A stretch of DNA of 38,136 nucleotides from Flavobacteriaceae bacterium (GTDB taxonomy: Bacteria > Bacteroidota > Bacteroidia > Flavobacteriales > Flavobacteriaceae). The number at the start of each line of letters is the position of its first letter. Positions within the stretch are counted from its first letter, which is position 1. The stretch covers positions 1 through 38,136 of the forward strand of contig JABDIV010000087.1 of assembly GCA_013003555.1 (NCBI GenBank), read 5' to 3'. The translations under genes and the position numbers were made by a program. This document shows, in pieces, positions 1 to 7,702 of the stretch. The notes below the pieces were generated by a model that made no database searches, was not told the origin of the DNA, and saw nothing but the letters and a program-made list of their open reading frames with translations.

Positions 1-2
1 TT

Positions 3-155
3 AATTGGTTGAATAAGGCCTATGACTATCGCGATCCGGTTTTGATTGAGGCTTTAACCTATCCCTCCTTCAAACCAATGCGTCCCGATTCTCGTTGGGC
101 GGAGCTGATCGAGAGGATGAATTTCCCGGAAGACCATGGATTCCAGCTAGAATAG
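3..155 (+). CDS. C-terminal end of a TPR/cyclase-like protein (5' truncated by window edge)
   Basis: Only the last 50 codons of this gene lie in the window, in frame from base 3 to the TAG at 153-155. The fragment has the pattern AYDYRDP, then ALTYPSF, then MRPDSRWAELIERMNFP. That pattern resembles the final repeat of TPR-containing adenylate-cyclase or TolB-like regulators, which often end with a 'pF.plR.DpRf..ll.rmg.p' segment. This is family resemblance from memory on a short fragment, so the parent protein is uncertain. It runs in the same direction as the short Cys-rich gene 70 bp downstream. Confidence 0.55.
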   Translation, partial: NWLNKAYDYRDPVLIEALTYPSFKPMRPDSRWAELIERMNFPEDHGFQLE

Positions 156-225
156 CTGTTGTTGAGATTTATTTATATCCAATAATTGAATTTAGTATCT
201 TTAAAAGAATCAAAAAAATAGTGTT

Positions 226-336
226 ATGAAACTCCGAGCTGTTTGCACATGTTCATGTTCATCCTGCCAGGCAGGAGATTGCAGTCATTGCGTTTGTGAT
301 CAATGTACTTGTGATGGTTGTTCTTGCAGTGCTTAG
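226..336 (+). CDS. 36-aa cysteine-rich metallothionein-like mini-protein
   Basis: An ATG ORF encodes 36 residues, of which 11 are cysteine (positions 7, 9, 11, 14, 19, 22, 24, 27, 29, 32 and 34). They are arranged as CxCxCxxC, then CxxCxCxxCxCxxCxC, with one His at 21. There is no signal peptide and no membrane segment, and the remaining residues are mostly Ser, Asp, Thr, Gln and Gly. Closely spaced CxC and CxxC pairs are typical of metallothioneins and other thiolate metal-cluster proteins. I do not recognise a specific family, and known bacterial SmtA-type metallothioneins are longer. It lies between a plus-strand gene end and a convergent amidohydrolase gene whose stop is 18 bp away. A TATCTTTA at 196-203 resembles a -7 box but is not exact. 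Metal binding is inference. Some risk remains that the ORF is not translated. Confidence 0.55.
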   Translation: MKLRAVCTCSCSSCQAGDCSHCVCDQCTCDGCSCSA

Positions 337-354
337 AACTATTTTATTATTGAC

Positions 355-1938
355 TTAATCTTTTATCCCCGGTTGCTTGAGACTCCAGTTGTCTTTTGAC
401 TTCGCATCATCGACCATTGCCTTAACTTCCTCTAAAAGTCGTTTTGCATCATAAATAATCCCATCCTTAATGGTGTATTTGACACCACCAACGCGAACAA
501 CTTCATTATCTTCAGTTAATTTAATGGCACCGGTGCCATAAAGGGCCTTAAAGTTTTGCAGTGGATTTTCTTCTACGATCACAAAATCGGCCAGCTTTCC
601 AATTTGAACGCTTCCAATTTTATCATCCCAACCCAAAGCTTCTGCACCGTTTAATGTCGCACTTCGGATGACTTCAAGTGGGTGGAATCCGGCTTCACGC
701 AATAACTCAAGCTCACGAACATAAGCAAAGCCATAAAGCTGATAGATGAAGCCCGAATCTGACCCGGTTGTTACGCGGCCACCTCGATTCTTATATTCAT
801 TTATAAAAGTCATCCACAGCTGGAAGTTCCTTTTCCATTCGATCTCTTGTTCAGTTCCCCAGTAGTGCCAGTAACTGCCATGGCTGATTTTACTGGGTTC
901 ATAAAATTTCCAGAGTGACGGCAGGGTATAGGTTTCATGCCATTCAGCACGTCTTGCCCTATGCAAGTCCCGACTGGCTTCGTAAATATTAAAGGTGGGA
1001 TCAAGAGTAAAATCCAGTTCCAGTAATTCATCCATAACCGCATTCCAATGATCGGAATATGGTTCTGCAGCCTGCCTCCATAATTTTCCGGCTTCTTCAA
1101 ACCGATGTTGTTCGTTCTGGTAATTATAGTCCAACGGATAATCCTGAACCGTTCGATCTGAAAACAAGGCTTCCGGCAGACCGTACCAGTGTTCCATGGA
1201 AGTCAATCCTGCCCGGGCCGAATGCAATACATTCCATCGGGCAACACTCAACTGGGCATGATGACAGGCCGATCCTAATCCTAACTTCTTATTCTCATCA
1301 AGTGCGGCCGCCATGATCTTTGGTTCTGCACCAAAAAATTTGATGCCATCTGCACCTTTTTCTGCATTGGCTCGCACCCATTTTCTGGCCAACTCAGGGG
1401 TGCTTATCGGGGTATCATTTAACGGATTGAATGTACTAGAGGTTTGTCCAAATCCGGTATAGGCAAATATGCGAGGTGCTACAATCTCATTTTTCGCACT
1501 TTTACGTTTCAGGTCCATGGTAAAATCAACACCACGTCCGCTCGGCTCTCTCACAGTCGTAACACCATGTGCCATCCAAAGCCTGAATACGTATTCGGGG
1601 TCTGCTCCCTGGACCCGGCCACCTATATGGCCATGCATGTCTATAAAGCCCGGTAAAAGATACATGCCACTTGCATCTAACTCTCTTCCACCTTCTTTTA
1701 ATTTAGGTCTTCTGTTCTCATTAATTTCTACTCCAGGATACCCGACAACCTGGATGCGTTTAATCATGTTGTTTTCCACAACGATATCGATTGGTCCGCG
1801 AGGTGGTGCCCCATCACCATTTATTAGGGTTACCCCCCTGATTATGAGTTGCGAATATGGCCCTTCACCCTTATAATCAGATTGCGCAGATCCAATGGTG
1901 AATGAAATAAGTGAAAACAGTAATAATAGTTTTTTCAT
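355..1938 (-). CDS. Secreted metal-dependent amidohydrolase (imidazolonepropionase-like)
   Basis: This 527-residue protein has an N-terminal signal peptide (hydrophobic 4-14, then GSAQ). It continues with the small beta-sandwich composite domain and the TIM-barrel of the amidohydrolase superfamily. Visible metal-site elements are the HxH after the first strand (GFIDMHGH, H102 and H104), a GIKFFG strand carrying a candidate bridging Lys, CHHA, EHWYG and the GSDSGF aspartate. The C-terminus returns to the composite domain (GKLADFVIVEENPL). Members of this group act as exported imidazolonepropionase-like or prolidase-like hydrolases on cyclic amides or dipeptides; the substrate cannot be read from sequence. 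It is the last gene of the MFS-VOC-PfpI-M14 operon, 9 bp after the M14 gene. Confidence 0.88.
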   Translation of the reverse strand: MKKLLLLFSLISFTIGSAQSDYKGEGPYSQLIIRGVTLINGDGAPPRGPIDIVVENNMIKRIQVVGYPGVEINENRRPKLKEGGRELDASGMYLLPGFIDMHGHIGGRVQGADPEYVFRLWMAHGVTTVREPSGRGVDFTMDLKRKSAKNEIVAPRIFAYTGFGQTSSTFNPLNDTPISTPELARKWVRANAEKGADGIKFFGAEPKIMAAALDENKKLGLGSACHHAQLSVARWNVLHSARAGLTSMEHWYGLPEALFSDRTVQDYPLDYNYQNEQHRFEEAGKLWRQAAEPYSDHWNAVMDELLELDFTLDPTFNIYEASRDLHRARRAEWHETYTLPSLWKFYEPSKISHGSYWHYWGTEQEIEWKRNFQLWMTFINEYKNRGGRVTTGSDSGFIYQLYGFAYVRELELLREAGFHPLEVIRSATLNGAEALGWDDKIGSVQIGKLADFVIVEENPLQNFKALYGTGAIKLTEDNEVVRVGGVKYTIKDGIIYDAKRLLEEVKAMVDDAKSKDNWSLKQPGIKD

Positions 1939-1947
1939 AATTGCTTA

Positions 1948-4488
1948 TTATCTTGGCCGTGGTACGGCGATTTGACTTCCTAAAAAGAGTGCGTTCAGGA
2001 ACAACTTATTCGTTCCGTACCAGGCGCCCCTGAAATTCGGGTTATCGGCAAATAAGATCGCTCGTCCGCGACCTAGCGGACTAACAATTAATGATGCCGA
2101 TGGCTTAAGATATATATTCAGATTATCCGTTGATATAAATCCGTCAATATGTGGATCAGCTGTATACTTGGCAACAGTTGAATAAGCGTTTTTACTCGGT
2201 GCCATAAATACATTGTTGTTTTTATAAACGGGAAGTTTACCAGATCGGTAACCAAAGCCTAAGGGATGTGAGGTATCCAGATCAACTTCAAAAATAGCGC
2301 CGCCCACACGCTCTCGTCCTATATGTTCCCCGGCATCAACATAGCGCAAACGTTCTGTTGTTTTTGTGCTGTCTTTCGATTTTGGTTTCTTGGTGAGCTT
2401 TTCTTTAACCAACTTCTTATTGATCGCCCATTGCGATGCACGACCGATGGTAACCAGGGTATTTCCTTTGCCTGTCCAGTCTTTTAAACGCTCGATTTGA
2501 AGTGAATCAAGTTGCGTATAACCTCCGGAAACCATGACCAGCGTATTATACTTGCCTAAATCAGCTCCTCTGAAACTCCTCATTTGTATCTTGGTGATCG
2601 GCATGTCGATCCGGGTGTCTAACAGATGCCAGACTTCACCGGCCTCATATGAACTAACACCATCACCGATTAATAGTGCGGCTTTAGGTTTTTTTATAGC
2701 CCTGAAATTATTACTTCCCAGGTCAATTCCTGATGAACTGAATCCCGAATTGGCGGTATAGAGAGGAACGCGATATTTTAACTGGGCCTGCTTTATGATC
2801 TGATAAACGTCCTCGCTGGATTTTTTTTGCAGACTTACAGGAATTAAAATACTGCCATAATTAAAATCAACATTTTCTTCATTGGTTTGAATGGAAAACG
2901 GTTTAAATGCCGATGACGCTTTTAAACCTTTCGACTGCATATAATAAAGCGCTGCAGGTGCATAATAGTCATCCCAATCCATAATATAGGCATAATCACT
3001 TCGTGGAACCGCGTTTATGGGCGCCATAGTCTCAGTTGAAGTGATTTCGGTACCTGCTGAAAAACTGCGTAATCCCTTGTAAGGGATATTATAGAAATTT
3101 GCCACGCTCCAGGCCGATGCATCATAGAAAACACTGTCGCGGTACTTGCTATAGGTCTCAAACATGGTTTGAACCATGCGATGCTGCGGTTGGCTTAACG
3201 GGGTAACAAACTTGTCACCTTTTTGGTAGACCTTGATTTTATGTTTGAGGAGGAAATCAACAAAAGCTTTATTTCGGTTCATGTCGTATGCATCACCGAA
3301 TTCATAAGCAGCAAATCCTGTTTTCGCTTTCTGAGTAATGGCTGATTTAAAGAAATCCTGCTGATATTTTCTTAACGTGACCTTATTCTCAACCGCGGCC
3401 TTAACCGTGGCAATACTCGACTGGTATTGATTTCTTATGGTGAAAGCGAACGAAATTGTGCCATATCGGGTTTCCTGAAGATGACCGCGTGAGCTGGCCT
3501 GTTCAAATAGCAACGCCAAAGCGCCCTGAAGATCAGGATAAGAAGAACCATATCCAGGATAGGTGCCATCAAAGGACTCCTTGGTGTAATAAAATGAACC
3601 AATATTATCGAGGGCTTCTGTGTAATATGGTGCAAATAAATCATTCAAATCTTCGTAATTCTCCTTCGGCATGATGGGATCCTGTGAACCAATAGGTTTC
3701 ATGGGTTCGAAGAAATAGGTACTGTTTGTTCCCATTTCGTGGAAATCGGTCACAACATTCGGATACCATTGGTGATACCAGTTGAGTTTACCCTGACTTT
3801 CGGGATGAACAGCAAGCAGCCAATCTCGGTTTAAGTCGAACCAATAGTGATTCGTTCGCCCACGTGGCCAGGCTTCGTTATGTTCGGCATCTGATCCATC
3901 AGACACTAATTGATTCGCTTTATATTGATTGGCCCATTGCGTATGGCGATCCCGGCCGTCAGGATTTATTGTGGGATCTATAAATACAACCGCATTATTG
4001 ATGTAATTCATCACCTCTGGGCTGGTCGAGGCTACAAGCGTATAGGCCGTCAGCAAGGCGGCTTCCGAAGAAGATGGTTCGTTACCGTGAACGTTATATC
4101 CCAGTTGTACAAAAATAGGTACATCACTATAATTGGACGGATTATCCTTTGGATCGACAAATCGCAAGTGATCTGATTTTATCGATTCGAGATTTCTTAA
4201 ATTTTCTGGTGTCGAAACGGTTAGCATAACGAGTTTACGGTTTTCGTGAGTTTTACCGTAAACCTCAATAGAGGCGCGGTCAGAAACCCGAGCAAGTTCC
4301 GACAGATAGGCAACGATTTGATCATGCCTCGTATGTTGTGCACCGATCGGATAACCCAAAAAGGCCTCAGGTGACGGTATATCCGAATTGAACGGGGCTT
4401 TGTTTTTAAAAAAGTAATCCTGGGAAAATGCGACATCAACCATGAAGGTTATAGCAATCATGGTTACCGCTAATAAATTTCGTCTCAT
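1948..4488 (-). CDS. Secreted zinc carboxypeptidase, peptidase family M14
   Basis: The start is placed at the ATG at 4488 (MRRNLLAV). The longer in-frame ORF to 4710 would overlap the upstream gene by about 185 bp and lacks a leader, whereas the 4488 start gives a clean signal peptide ending FSQ. The product has 846 residues. The M14 catalytic domain occupies roughly 35-390 and shows the Zn pair in NVHGNEP, a substrate-binding stretch (NPDGRDR, FDLNRDW), the third Zn ligand in TDFHEMG and a candidate catalytic Glu in LLFEQASSRG. The remaining 450 residues form the large accessory region usual in Bacteroidota M14 proteins, including a glutamine-amidotransferase-like segment near ALLIGDGVSSYEAGE. 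It probably removes C-terminal residues from peptides in the periplasm or outside the cell. It is the fourth gene of a minus-strand operon, 37 bp after the PfpI-like gene. Confidence 0.87.
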   Translation of the reverse strand: MRRNLLAVTMIAITFMVDVAFSQDYFFKNKAPFNSDIPSPEAFLGYPIGAQHTRHDQIVAYLSELARVSDRASIEVYGKTHENRKLVMLTVSTPENLRNLESIKSDHLRFVDPKDNPSNYSDVPIFVQLGYNVHGNEPSSSEAALLTAYTLVASTSPEVMNYINNAVVFIDPTINPDGRDRHTQWANQYKANQLVSDGSDAEHNEAWPRGRTNHYWFDLNRDWLLAVHPESQGKLNWYHQWYPNVVTDFHEMGTNSTYFFEPMKPIGSQDPIMPKENYEDLNDLFAPYYTEALDNIGSFYYTKESFDGTYPGYGSSYPDLQGALALLFEQASSRGHLQETRYGTISFAFTIRNQYQSSIATVKAAVENKVTLRKYQQDFFKSAITQKAKTGFAAYEFGDAYDMNRNKAFVDFLLKHKIKVYQKGDKFVTPLSQPQHRMVQTMFETYSKYRDSVFYDASAWSVANFYNIPYKGLRSFSAGTEITSTETMAPINAVPRSDYAYIMDWDDYYAPAALYYMQSKGLKASSAFKPFSIQTNEENVDFNYGSILIPVSLQKKSSEDVYQIIKQAQLKYRVPLYTANSGFSSSGIDLGSNNFRAIKKPKAALLIGDGVSSYEAGEVWHLLDTRIDMPITKIQMRSFRGADLGKYNTLVMVSGGYTQLDSLQIERLKDWTGKGNTLVTIGRASQWAINKKLVKEKLTKKPKSKDSTKTTERLRYVDAGEHIGRERVGGAIFEVDLDTSHPLGFGYRSGKLPVYKNNNVFMAPSKNAYSTVAKYTADPHIDGFISTDNLNIYLKPSASLIVSPLGRGRAILFADNPNFRGAWYGTNKLFLNALFLGSQIAVPRPR

Positions 4489-4525
4489 CTGGTTAGTTTT
4501 ATTGAAAGAATTATAAAAGTAACAA

Positions 4526-5275
4526 TTATTCCGATTTGTCAATGACGATATGGGCGACATTTTGAAGATTCCAATCGATAACCAAACCACCGGCCAATGA
4601 TTGTGATATCTCTTTTCCATAAAGATATTCACACAAATATAGAGCGGCTTCAAAACTTCTGGCTCCGCCTGCAGAAGTAATGTATTTTCCATCATGTACG
4701 AACAACACATCTTTCCTGATATCCAAATCAGGAAACATCGCCTTCATTTTATCGATATCGCTGGGAAATGTGGTCGACACTTTTCCATCGAGTAAACCGG
4801 CTTTGGCAAGGACAAAGGCACCATCGCAATGCGATGTGATGAACTTGGCATTCTCATCGACTTTTTTAACGAAATCGATCATGGCTTCGTCCTCCAGATC
4901 CGTATCTAAGTGATGTTCGGCACTAGGAACAACCAGGACATCAATAGTTGGCAAATCGTCTTCCAGGTAATTAAAGTCAGGCAAGATGCGCATACCCTCA
5001 AATGTGGTAATGGGATCTTTTGTATTGGCTACGGTAAAGACATTCATCGCCTTGATATTCTGACGGAAAACAGTATGCTGAAAGATATCATAAGGTGCCG
5101 TAAGTTCAGTATTATAAACACCGTCCATGATTAAAAACCCTACGTTATACCTGTTTGGTTCCAGTTTAACCTGATAGTCTGTTTCCTGCGAATTTAAATC
5201 GCTTAAATTTTCGCTTTTGGACGGATTGCAATTTTGAAATAGGATTACAATTAACAGAAGTAGTACTTTTTTCAT
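4526..5275 (-). CDS. DJ-1/PfpI-family lipoprotein (class I glutamine amidotransferase-like)
   Basis: This 249-residue protein starts with a lipoprotein signal (lipobox LFQNC, Cys16), so it should be anchored in the envelope facing the periplasm. Residues 43-245 form a DJ-1/PfpI fold. GFLIMDGVYNTELTAPYDIF opens the domain, VLVVPSAEHH is the middle strand, and the nucleophile elbow is ITSHCDGAFVLA with Cys150. The wording is closest to the N-terminal domain of GATase1-AraC regulators, but no HTH domain is attached. The enzymatic activity of this exported form is unknown. It begins 4 bp after the VOC gene stop. Confidence 0.82.
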   Translation of the reverse strand: MKKVLLLLIVILFQNCNPSKSENLSDLNSQETDYQVKLEPNRYNVGFLIMDGVYNTELTAPYDIFQHTVFRQNIKAMNVFTVANTKDPITTFEGMRILPDFNYLEDDLPTIDVLVVPSAEHHLDTDLEDEAMIDFVKKVDENAKFITSHCDGAFVLAKAGLLDGKVSTTFPSDIDKMKAMFPDLDIRKDVLFVHDGKYITSAGGARSFEAALYLCEYLYGKEISQSLAGGLVIDWNLQNVAHIVIDKSE

Positions 5276-5279
5276 TGGA

Positions 5280-5657
5280 TCACTTGATTTTCCAGGGTGG
5301 ATTTTTACGATTCTTACCAGCTTTATACAAAATGATGAGATGTCCGTCGGGATCCTTTAGATGGGCTTCCCGCCAAAGCCAGCGCTTCATTTCCGGTTCA
5401 TGTATAAATATAATGCCTTTTTTCTGAAGCCGGCTTACAAGTTCGTCCAGCGCATCGTCTTCAAAATAAATGGTAATTCCAATTGGGTTTTTCAAAGTGT
5501 CATCAAGATGTATTGAAAATGTGCTTTCGCCATCCGGACATTCGAGGCGCGCATATTGTGGTCGTGCATCAACAATCAGTCTTAAGCCAAGGTCCTGGTA
5601 AAAGGAAACTGAACGCTGTACATCGGATGAGGAAATGGTTACCTGGTTTAAATTCAT
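5280..5657 (-). CDS. VOC-family protein (glyoxalase/bleomycin-resistance fold)
   Basis: This is a 125-residue cytoplasmic protein. It shows the start of the first beta-alpha-beta-beta-beta module (MNLNQVTISSSDVQRSVSFY) and the second module's LKDPDGHLIILYKAG, where the metal-ligand Glu of classical VOC enzymes is not obvious. Proteins of this size dimerise and serve as lyases, dioxygenases or drug-binding resistance proteins. Its start overlaps the stop of the MFS gene by 4 nt (ATGA), which implies translational coupling. An efflux pump coupled to a bleomycin-resistance-type fold would fit a detoxification role, but that is inference. Confidence 0.83.
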   Translation of the reverse strand: MNLNQVTISSSDVQRSVSFYQDLGLRLIVDARPQYARLECPDGESTFSIHLDDTLKNPIGITIYFEDDALDELVSRLQKKGIIFIHEPEMKRWLWREAHLKDPDGHLIILYKAGKNRKNPPWKIK

Positions 5658-6862
5658 ACCTGGAGTTTTTCTTTAATTATCAGTTGTCGTAAATATAAGA
5701 TCAAAACAATAGAGGCAAATGCAATAATTGAGACAATCATCCAGGTCTTATCGAAGCCAAGGGAATTGATCAGTTGCATACCCGCATTGTGCCCACCGAT
5801 GTGCGCAATTGAGAACGATATCGTATACAATGCCATATATTCACCCTGGTTTCCGTTTTTTGCCCGCTCCATGGCAAAGGCATTTGAAAACGGGAAAATG
5901 ATCATTTCTCCAACCGTCATGAGCATCATACCAACAATTAAAATGCCGATCCAGGATGTCAGAATTAGTACGATGAAACTTGCTCCCGTAAGCAATGCGC
6001 CAAGAAGCATGAGTTCGGCTTTTGTCCGCCGACCCATTTCCAGCCATTTTATCAGGGGCATTTCCAGTAAGAATATAATCATCCCATTCATGCCCAGAAG
6101 CAGTCCGATTTCCAACTCCGTCAATAAATGAACCTCCTTATAGTACAGCGGCATGGTTGAAAAATACTGCAAGAAAATGACGCCGAATAAGGTCATTGCG
6201 ATAAGAAATACGATGAATGATTTATCCTTTAAAGCGGGTTTTGGATCATCGACTTTAACTTCATCGAGAGTCTTTGCTTTTTTAGGATGCAGAACACGTA
6301 TCAGGACAAGCGTTGCGAATATGCAGGTGAGCCCGTCGATCCAGAAAAGTCCGCCATAACTCATCGTGGTAATAATCAAGCCACCAATAGCAGGTCCGGC
6401 AGAAAAACCAAGATTGATCGCCAATCGAATCAGCGTTACCGAACGAGTTTTATTCTCCGGTTTGCTGTAGGCGCTCATTGCGACAAACATAGCAGGCCTG
6501 AAGGAATCAGCCACGATCATTACGATAAAAATTCCAATACAAAGGGATAAAAAGGTATTCAGGAATTGCAAGCAGATAAACAGTATTCCTGTTAAGAAAA
6601 GGCTATTAACCATAACTTTATAAAACCCAAATCGATCGGTTAATTTACCGCCGATATATGAACCCACTACCGAGCCAAATCCGAATGACGTCATTATCCA
6701 TCCCACATCCGAAAAACTAAAGTCCAAATCGGAAGTCAGATAAAGCGACAGGAAGGGAATGACCATCGTGCCTGCCCTGTTGATCAGGGTTATAAGTGCC
6801 AGCCACCAAACCTCACTCGAGAGGCCTTTGAACGTATCGATGTAATTTCGGAATAGCTTCAC
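5654..6862 (-). CDS. MFS transporter (12-TM, multidrug-efflux type)
   Basis: The product has 402 residues and about 12 hydrophobic helices. The motif A loop between TM2 and TM3 is present (GGKLTDRFG), and a second basic loop follows TM6 (HPKKAKTLDEV). The N-terminal segment LITLINRAGTMVIPFLSLYLT is typical of drug/H+ antiporter-like MFS proteins of Bacteroidota. The start codon is GTG at 6862: an in-frame TAG lies three codons upstream and no in-frame ATG is available, so GTG is the most plausible start. It is the first gene of a five-gene operon, and an apparent attenuator occupies its leader (6877-6989). The substrate is unknown. Confidence 0.88.
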   Translation of the reverse strand: MKLFRNYIDTFKGLSSEVWWLALITLINRAGTMVIPFLSLYLTSDLDFSFSDVGWIMTSFGFGSVVGSYIGGKLTDRFGFYKVMVNSLFLTGILFICLQFLNTFLSLCIGIFIVMIVADSFRPAMFVAMSAYSKPENKTRSVTLIRLAINLGFSAGPAIGGLIITTMSYGGLFWIDGLTCIFATLVLIRVLHPKKAKTLDEVKVDDPKPALKDKSFIVFLIAMTLFGVIFLQYFSTMPLYYKEVHLLTELEIGLLLGMNGMIIFLLEMPLIKWLEMGRRTKAELMLLGALLTGASFIVLILTSWIGILIVGMMLMTVGEMIIFPFSNAFAMERAKNGNQGEYMALYTISFSIAHIGGHNAGMQLINSLGFDKTWMIVSIIAFASIVLILYLRQLIIKEKLQV

Positions 6863-6876
6863 GGCATTCTAATGGT

Positions 6877-6910
6877 ATAAAAAATAAAAAGTCTGACCGC
6901 TAAGTCAGAC
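6877..6910 (-). terminator. Intrinsic terminator in the leader of the MFS operon
   Basis: Read on the minus strand, GTCTGAC (6910-6904), a 6-nt loop TTAGCG and GTCAGAC (6897-6891) form a perfect 7-bp stem followed by TTTTTATTTTTTAT. The next gene on this strand is the MFS gene starting 15 nt later. No minus-strand gene lies upstream to be terminated, because the neighbour is divergent. The terminator therefore most likely acts on the leader transcript itself. Confidence 0.65.
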
Positions 6911-6912
6911 AT

Positions 6913-6954
6913 TTAAAAATAATTGCGTTCTATAAGAGCATTTATTCTATCCAT
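6913..6954 (-). CDS. Candidate 13-aa leader peptide of the MFS operon
   Basis: An ATG ORF encodes MDRINALIERNYF and stops with TAA 2 nt upstream of the 5' arm of the terminator. AAGGTG lies 11 nt before the ATG, but Bacteroidota rarely use Shine-Dalgarno pairing. The peptide has no run of one amino acid, so an amino-acid-supply attenuator is unlikely. Sensing of a ribosome-targeting compound is the more natural reading. Short ORFs arise by chance, so the support is its exact placement between the pairing segments. Confidence 0.4.
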   Translation of the reverse strand: MDRINALIERNYF

Positions 6955-7038
6955 TGCGAGTCTGACACCTTAATTAAACAGGTGGTCAGTTGGTTCTTGA
7001 CCGTGATCGAATAAATCAAAATTTTAAAATTTGTTACT

Positions 7039-7046
7039 CAAAACTA
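7039..7046 (-). promoter_or_regulatory. -7 promoter box (TAGTTTTG) for the MFS leader
   Basis: The minus strand reads TAGTTTTG, an exact match to the Bacteroidota TAnnTTTG box. No TTG box is found at the usual distance upstream. Transcription would start near 7031 and give a leader of about 150 nt before the terminator. Confidence 0.4.
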
Positions 7047-7066
7047 TGGAAAATAATCTTATGTTG

Positions 7067-7074
7067 TAATTTTG
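7067..7074 (+). promoter_or_regulatory. -7 promoter box (TAATTTTG) for the DUF1684 gene
   Basis: Exact TAnnTTTG match, 15 bp before the ATG at 7090. It overlaps the TTG at 7072 that would otherwise be an in-frame start, which argues for the ATG start. No clear -33 box is seen. Confidence 0.4.
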
Positions 7075-7089
7075 AATTCAAAAATTAAT

Positions 7090-7680
7090 ATGGCCTACCG
7101 AATATTGTTCATTGTATTTCTTCTGTTGCAGAGTTGTCAATCAGAAAAATCGCCGCTAAAGGGTGAAACCGAATGGCAACGTAATATGAATGGTATGTTT
7201 AAGGACGCCTCCAAATCGCCTTTACTCGAAAATGACTTAAGGTCATTCGTTGGTTTGCAGTTTTTTCCGGTTGACAGCGCCTTTGTCGTTAATGCCGATT
7301 TACGCAGAACACCTGACACCGAATTTTTTAATATGCGAACAACGACCGATGCGGTTAACCGGGAGCGGGTTTTTGGTCAGCTTCATTTTAAACTCAAGGG
7401 ACAGAATTTTGTTTTAAATGTTTACCAGGGTGAGGAAACGATTTCTGCTTTCGATAATCGCGACTATCTTTTCCTGCCTTTTTTAGATGACACCAATGGT
7501 GAGGAGACCTATGGTGGTGGACGTTATTTGGATTTAAAAATTCCTGAAGGCGACAGTATTACCATTGATTTCAATAAGGCATATCACCCGTATTGTGTTT
7601 ATAATGAGCGATATTCCTGTCCGATCGTGCCTCGCGAAAACTATCTTGCAACCCGCGTTGAAGCCGGTATCAGGCTTTAA
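7090..7680 (+). CDS. DUF1684-family lipoprotein
   Basis: The start is set at ATG 7090, because the in-frame TTG at 7072 falls inside the promoter box. The product has 196 residues with a lipobox (LLQSC, Cys16). The rest matches my memory of DUF1684: a region rich in beta strands (RERVFGQLHFKLKG, FVLNVYQGEE), then FLPFLDDTNGEETYGGGRYLD, and the diagnostic C-terminal block with AYHPYCVYNERYSCPIVP and a final RVEAGIRL. The function of the family is not known. It is exported and probably tethered to the envelope. It is monocistronic and convergent with crcB, with only 22 bp between the stops. Confidence 0.85.
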   Translation: MAYRILFIVFLLLQSCQSEKSPLKGETEWQRNMNGMFKDASKSPLLENDLRSFVGLQFFPVDSAFVVNADLRRTPDTEFFNMRTTTDAVNRERVFGQLHFKLKGQNFVLNVYQGEETISAFDNRDYLFLPFLDDTNGEETYGGGRYLDLKIPEGDSITIDFNKAYHPYCVYNERYSCPIVPRENYLATRVEAGIRL

Positions 7681-7702
7681 TATTGTTGGGATTGTAATAC
7701 TA

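Larger units (their letters stand above)
6877..6989 (-). promoter_or_regulatory. Candidate transcription attenuator with alternately pairing segments
   Basis: In minus-strand order four segments can pair alternately. Segment 1 is CTGACCACC (6989-6981), segment 2 is GGTGTCAGAC (6969-6960), segment 3 is GTCTGAC (6910-6904) and segment 4 is GTCAGAC (6897-6891). Pair 1:2 is about 8 bp with a bulge, and pairs 2:3 and 3:4 are each 7 bp. Pair 3:4 is the terminator stem, and 2:3 would be an antiterminator excluding it. A 13-codon ORF lies between segments 2 and 3, and its stop is 2 nt before segment 3. A ribosome held near the end of that ORF would cover segment 3 and block the terminator. This is the layout of ribosome-mediated attenuation known for several antibiotic-resistance genes; function here is inferred from sequence only. 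Confidence 0.5.

Noticed and set aside
1469..1876. 135-codon open frame on the plus strand inside the amidohydrolase gene
   Set aside because: It is antisense to a clear gene, shows no recognisable protein features and is explained by codon bias of the other strand.
4489..4710. In-frame extension of the M14 carboxypeptidase to 4710
   Set aside because: It overlaps the preceding PfpI-like gene by about 185 bp and puts 74 residues ahead of a normal signal peptide; the ATG at 4488 is better.
5766..6131. 121-codon open frame antisense to the MFS gene
   Set aside because: Its hydrophobic, Met/Ile/Pro-rich product mirrors membrane-helix codons of the real gene.
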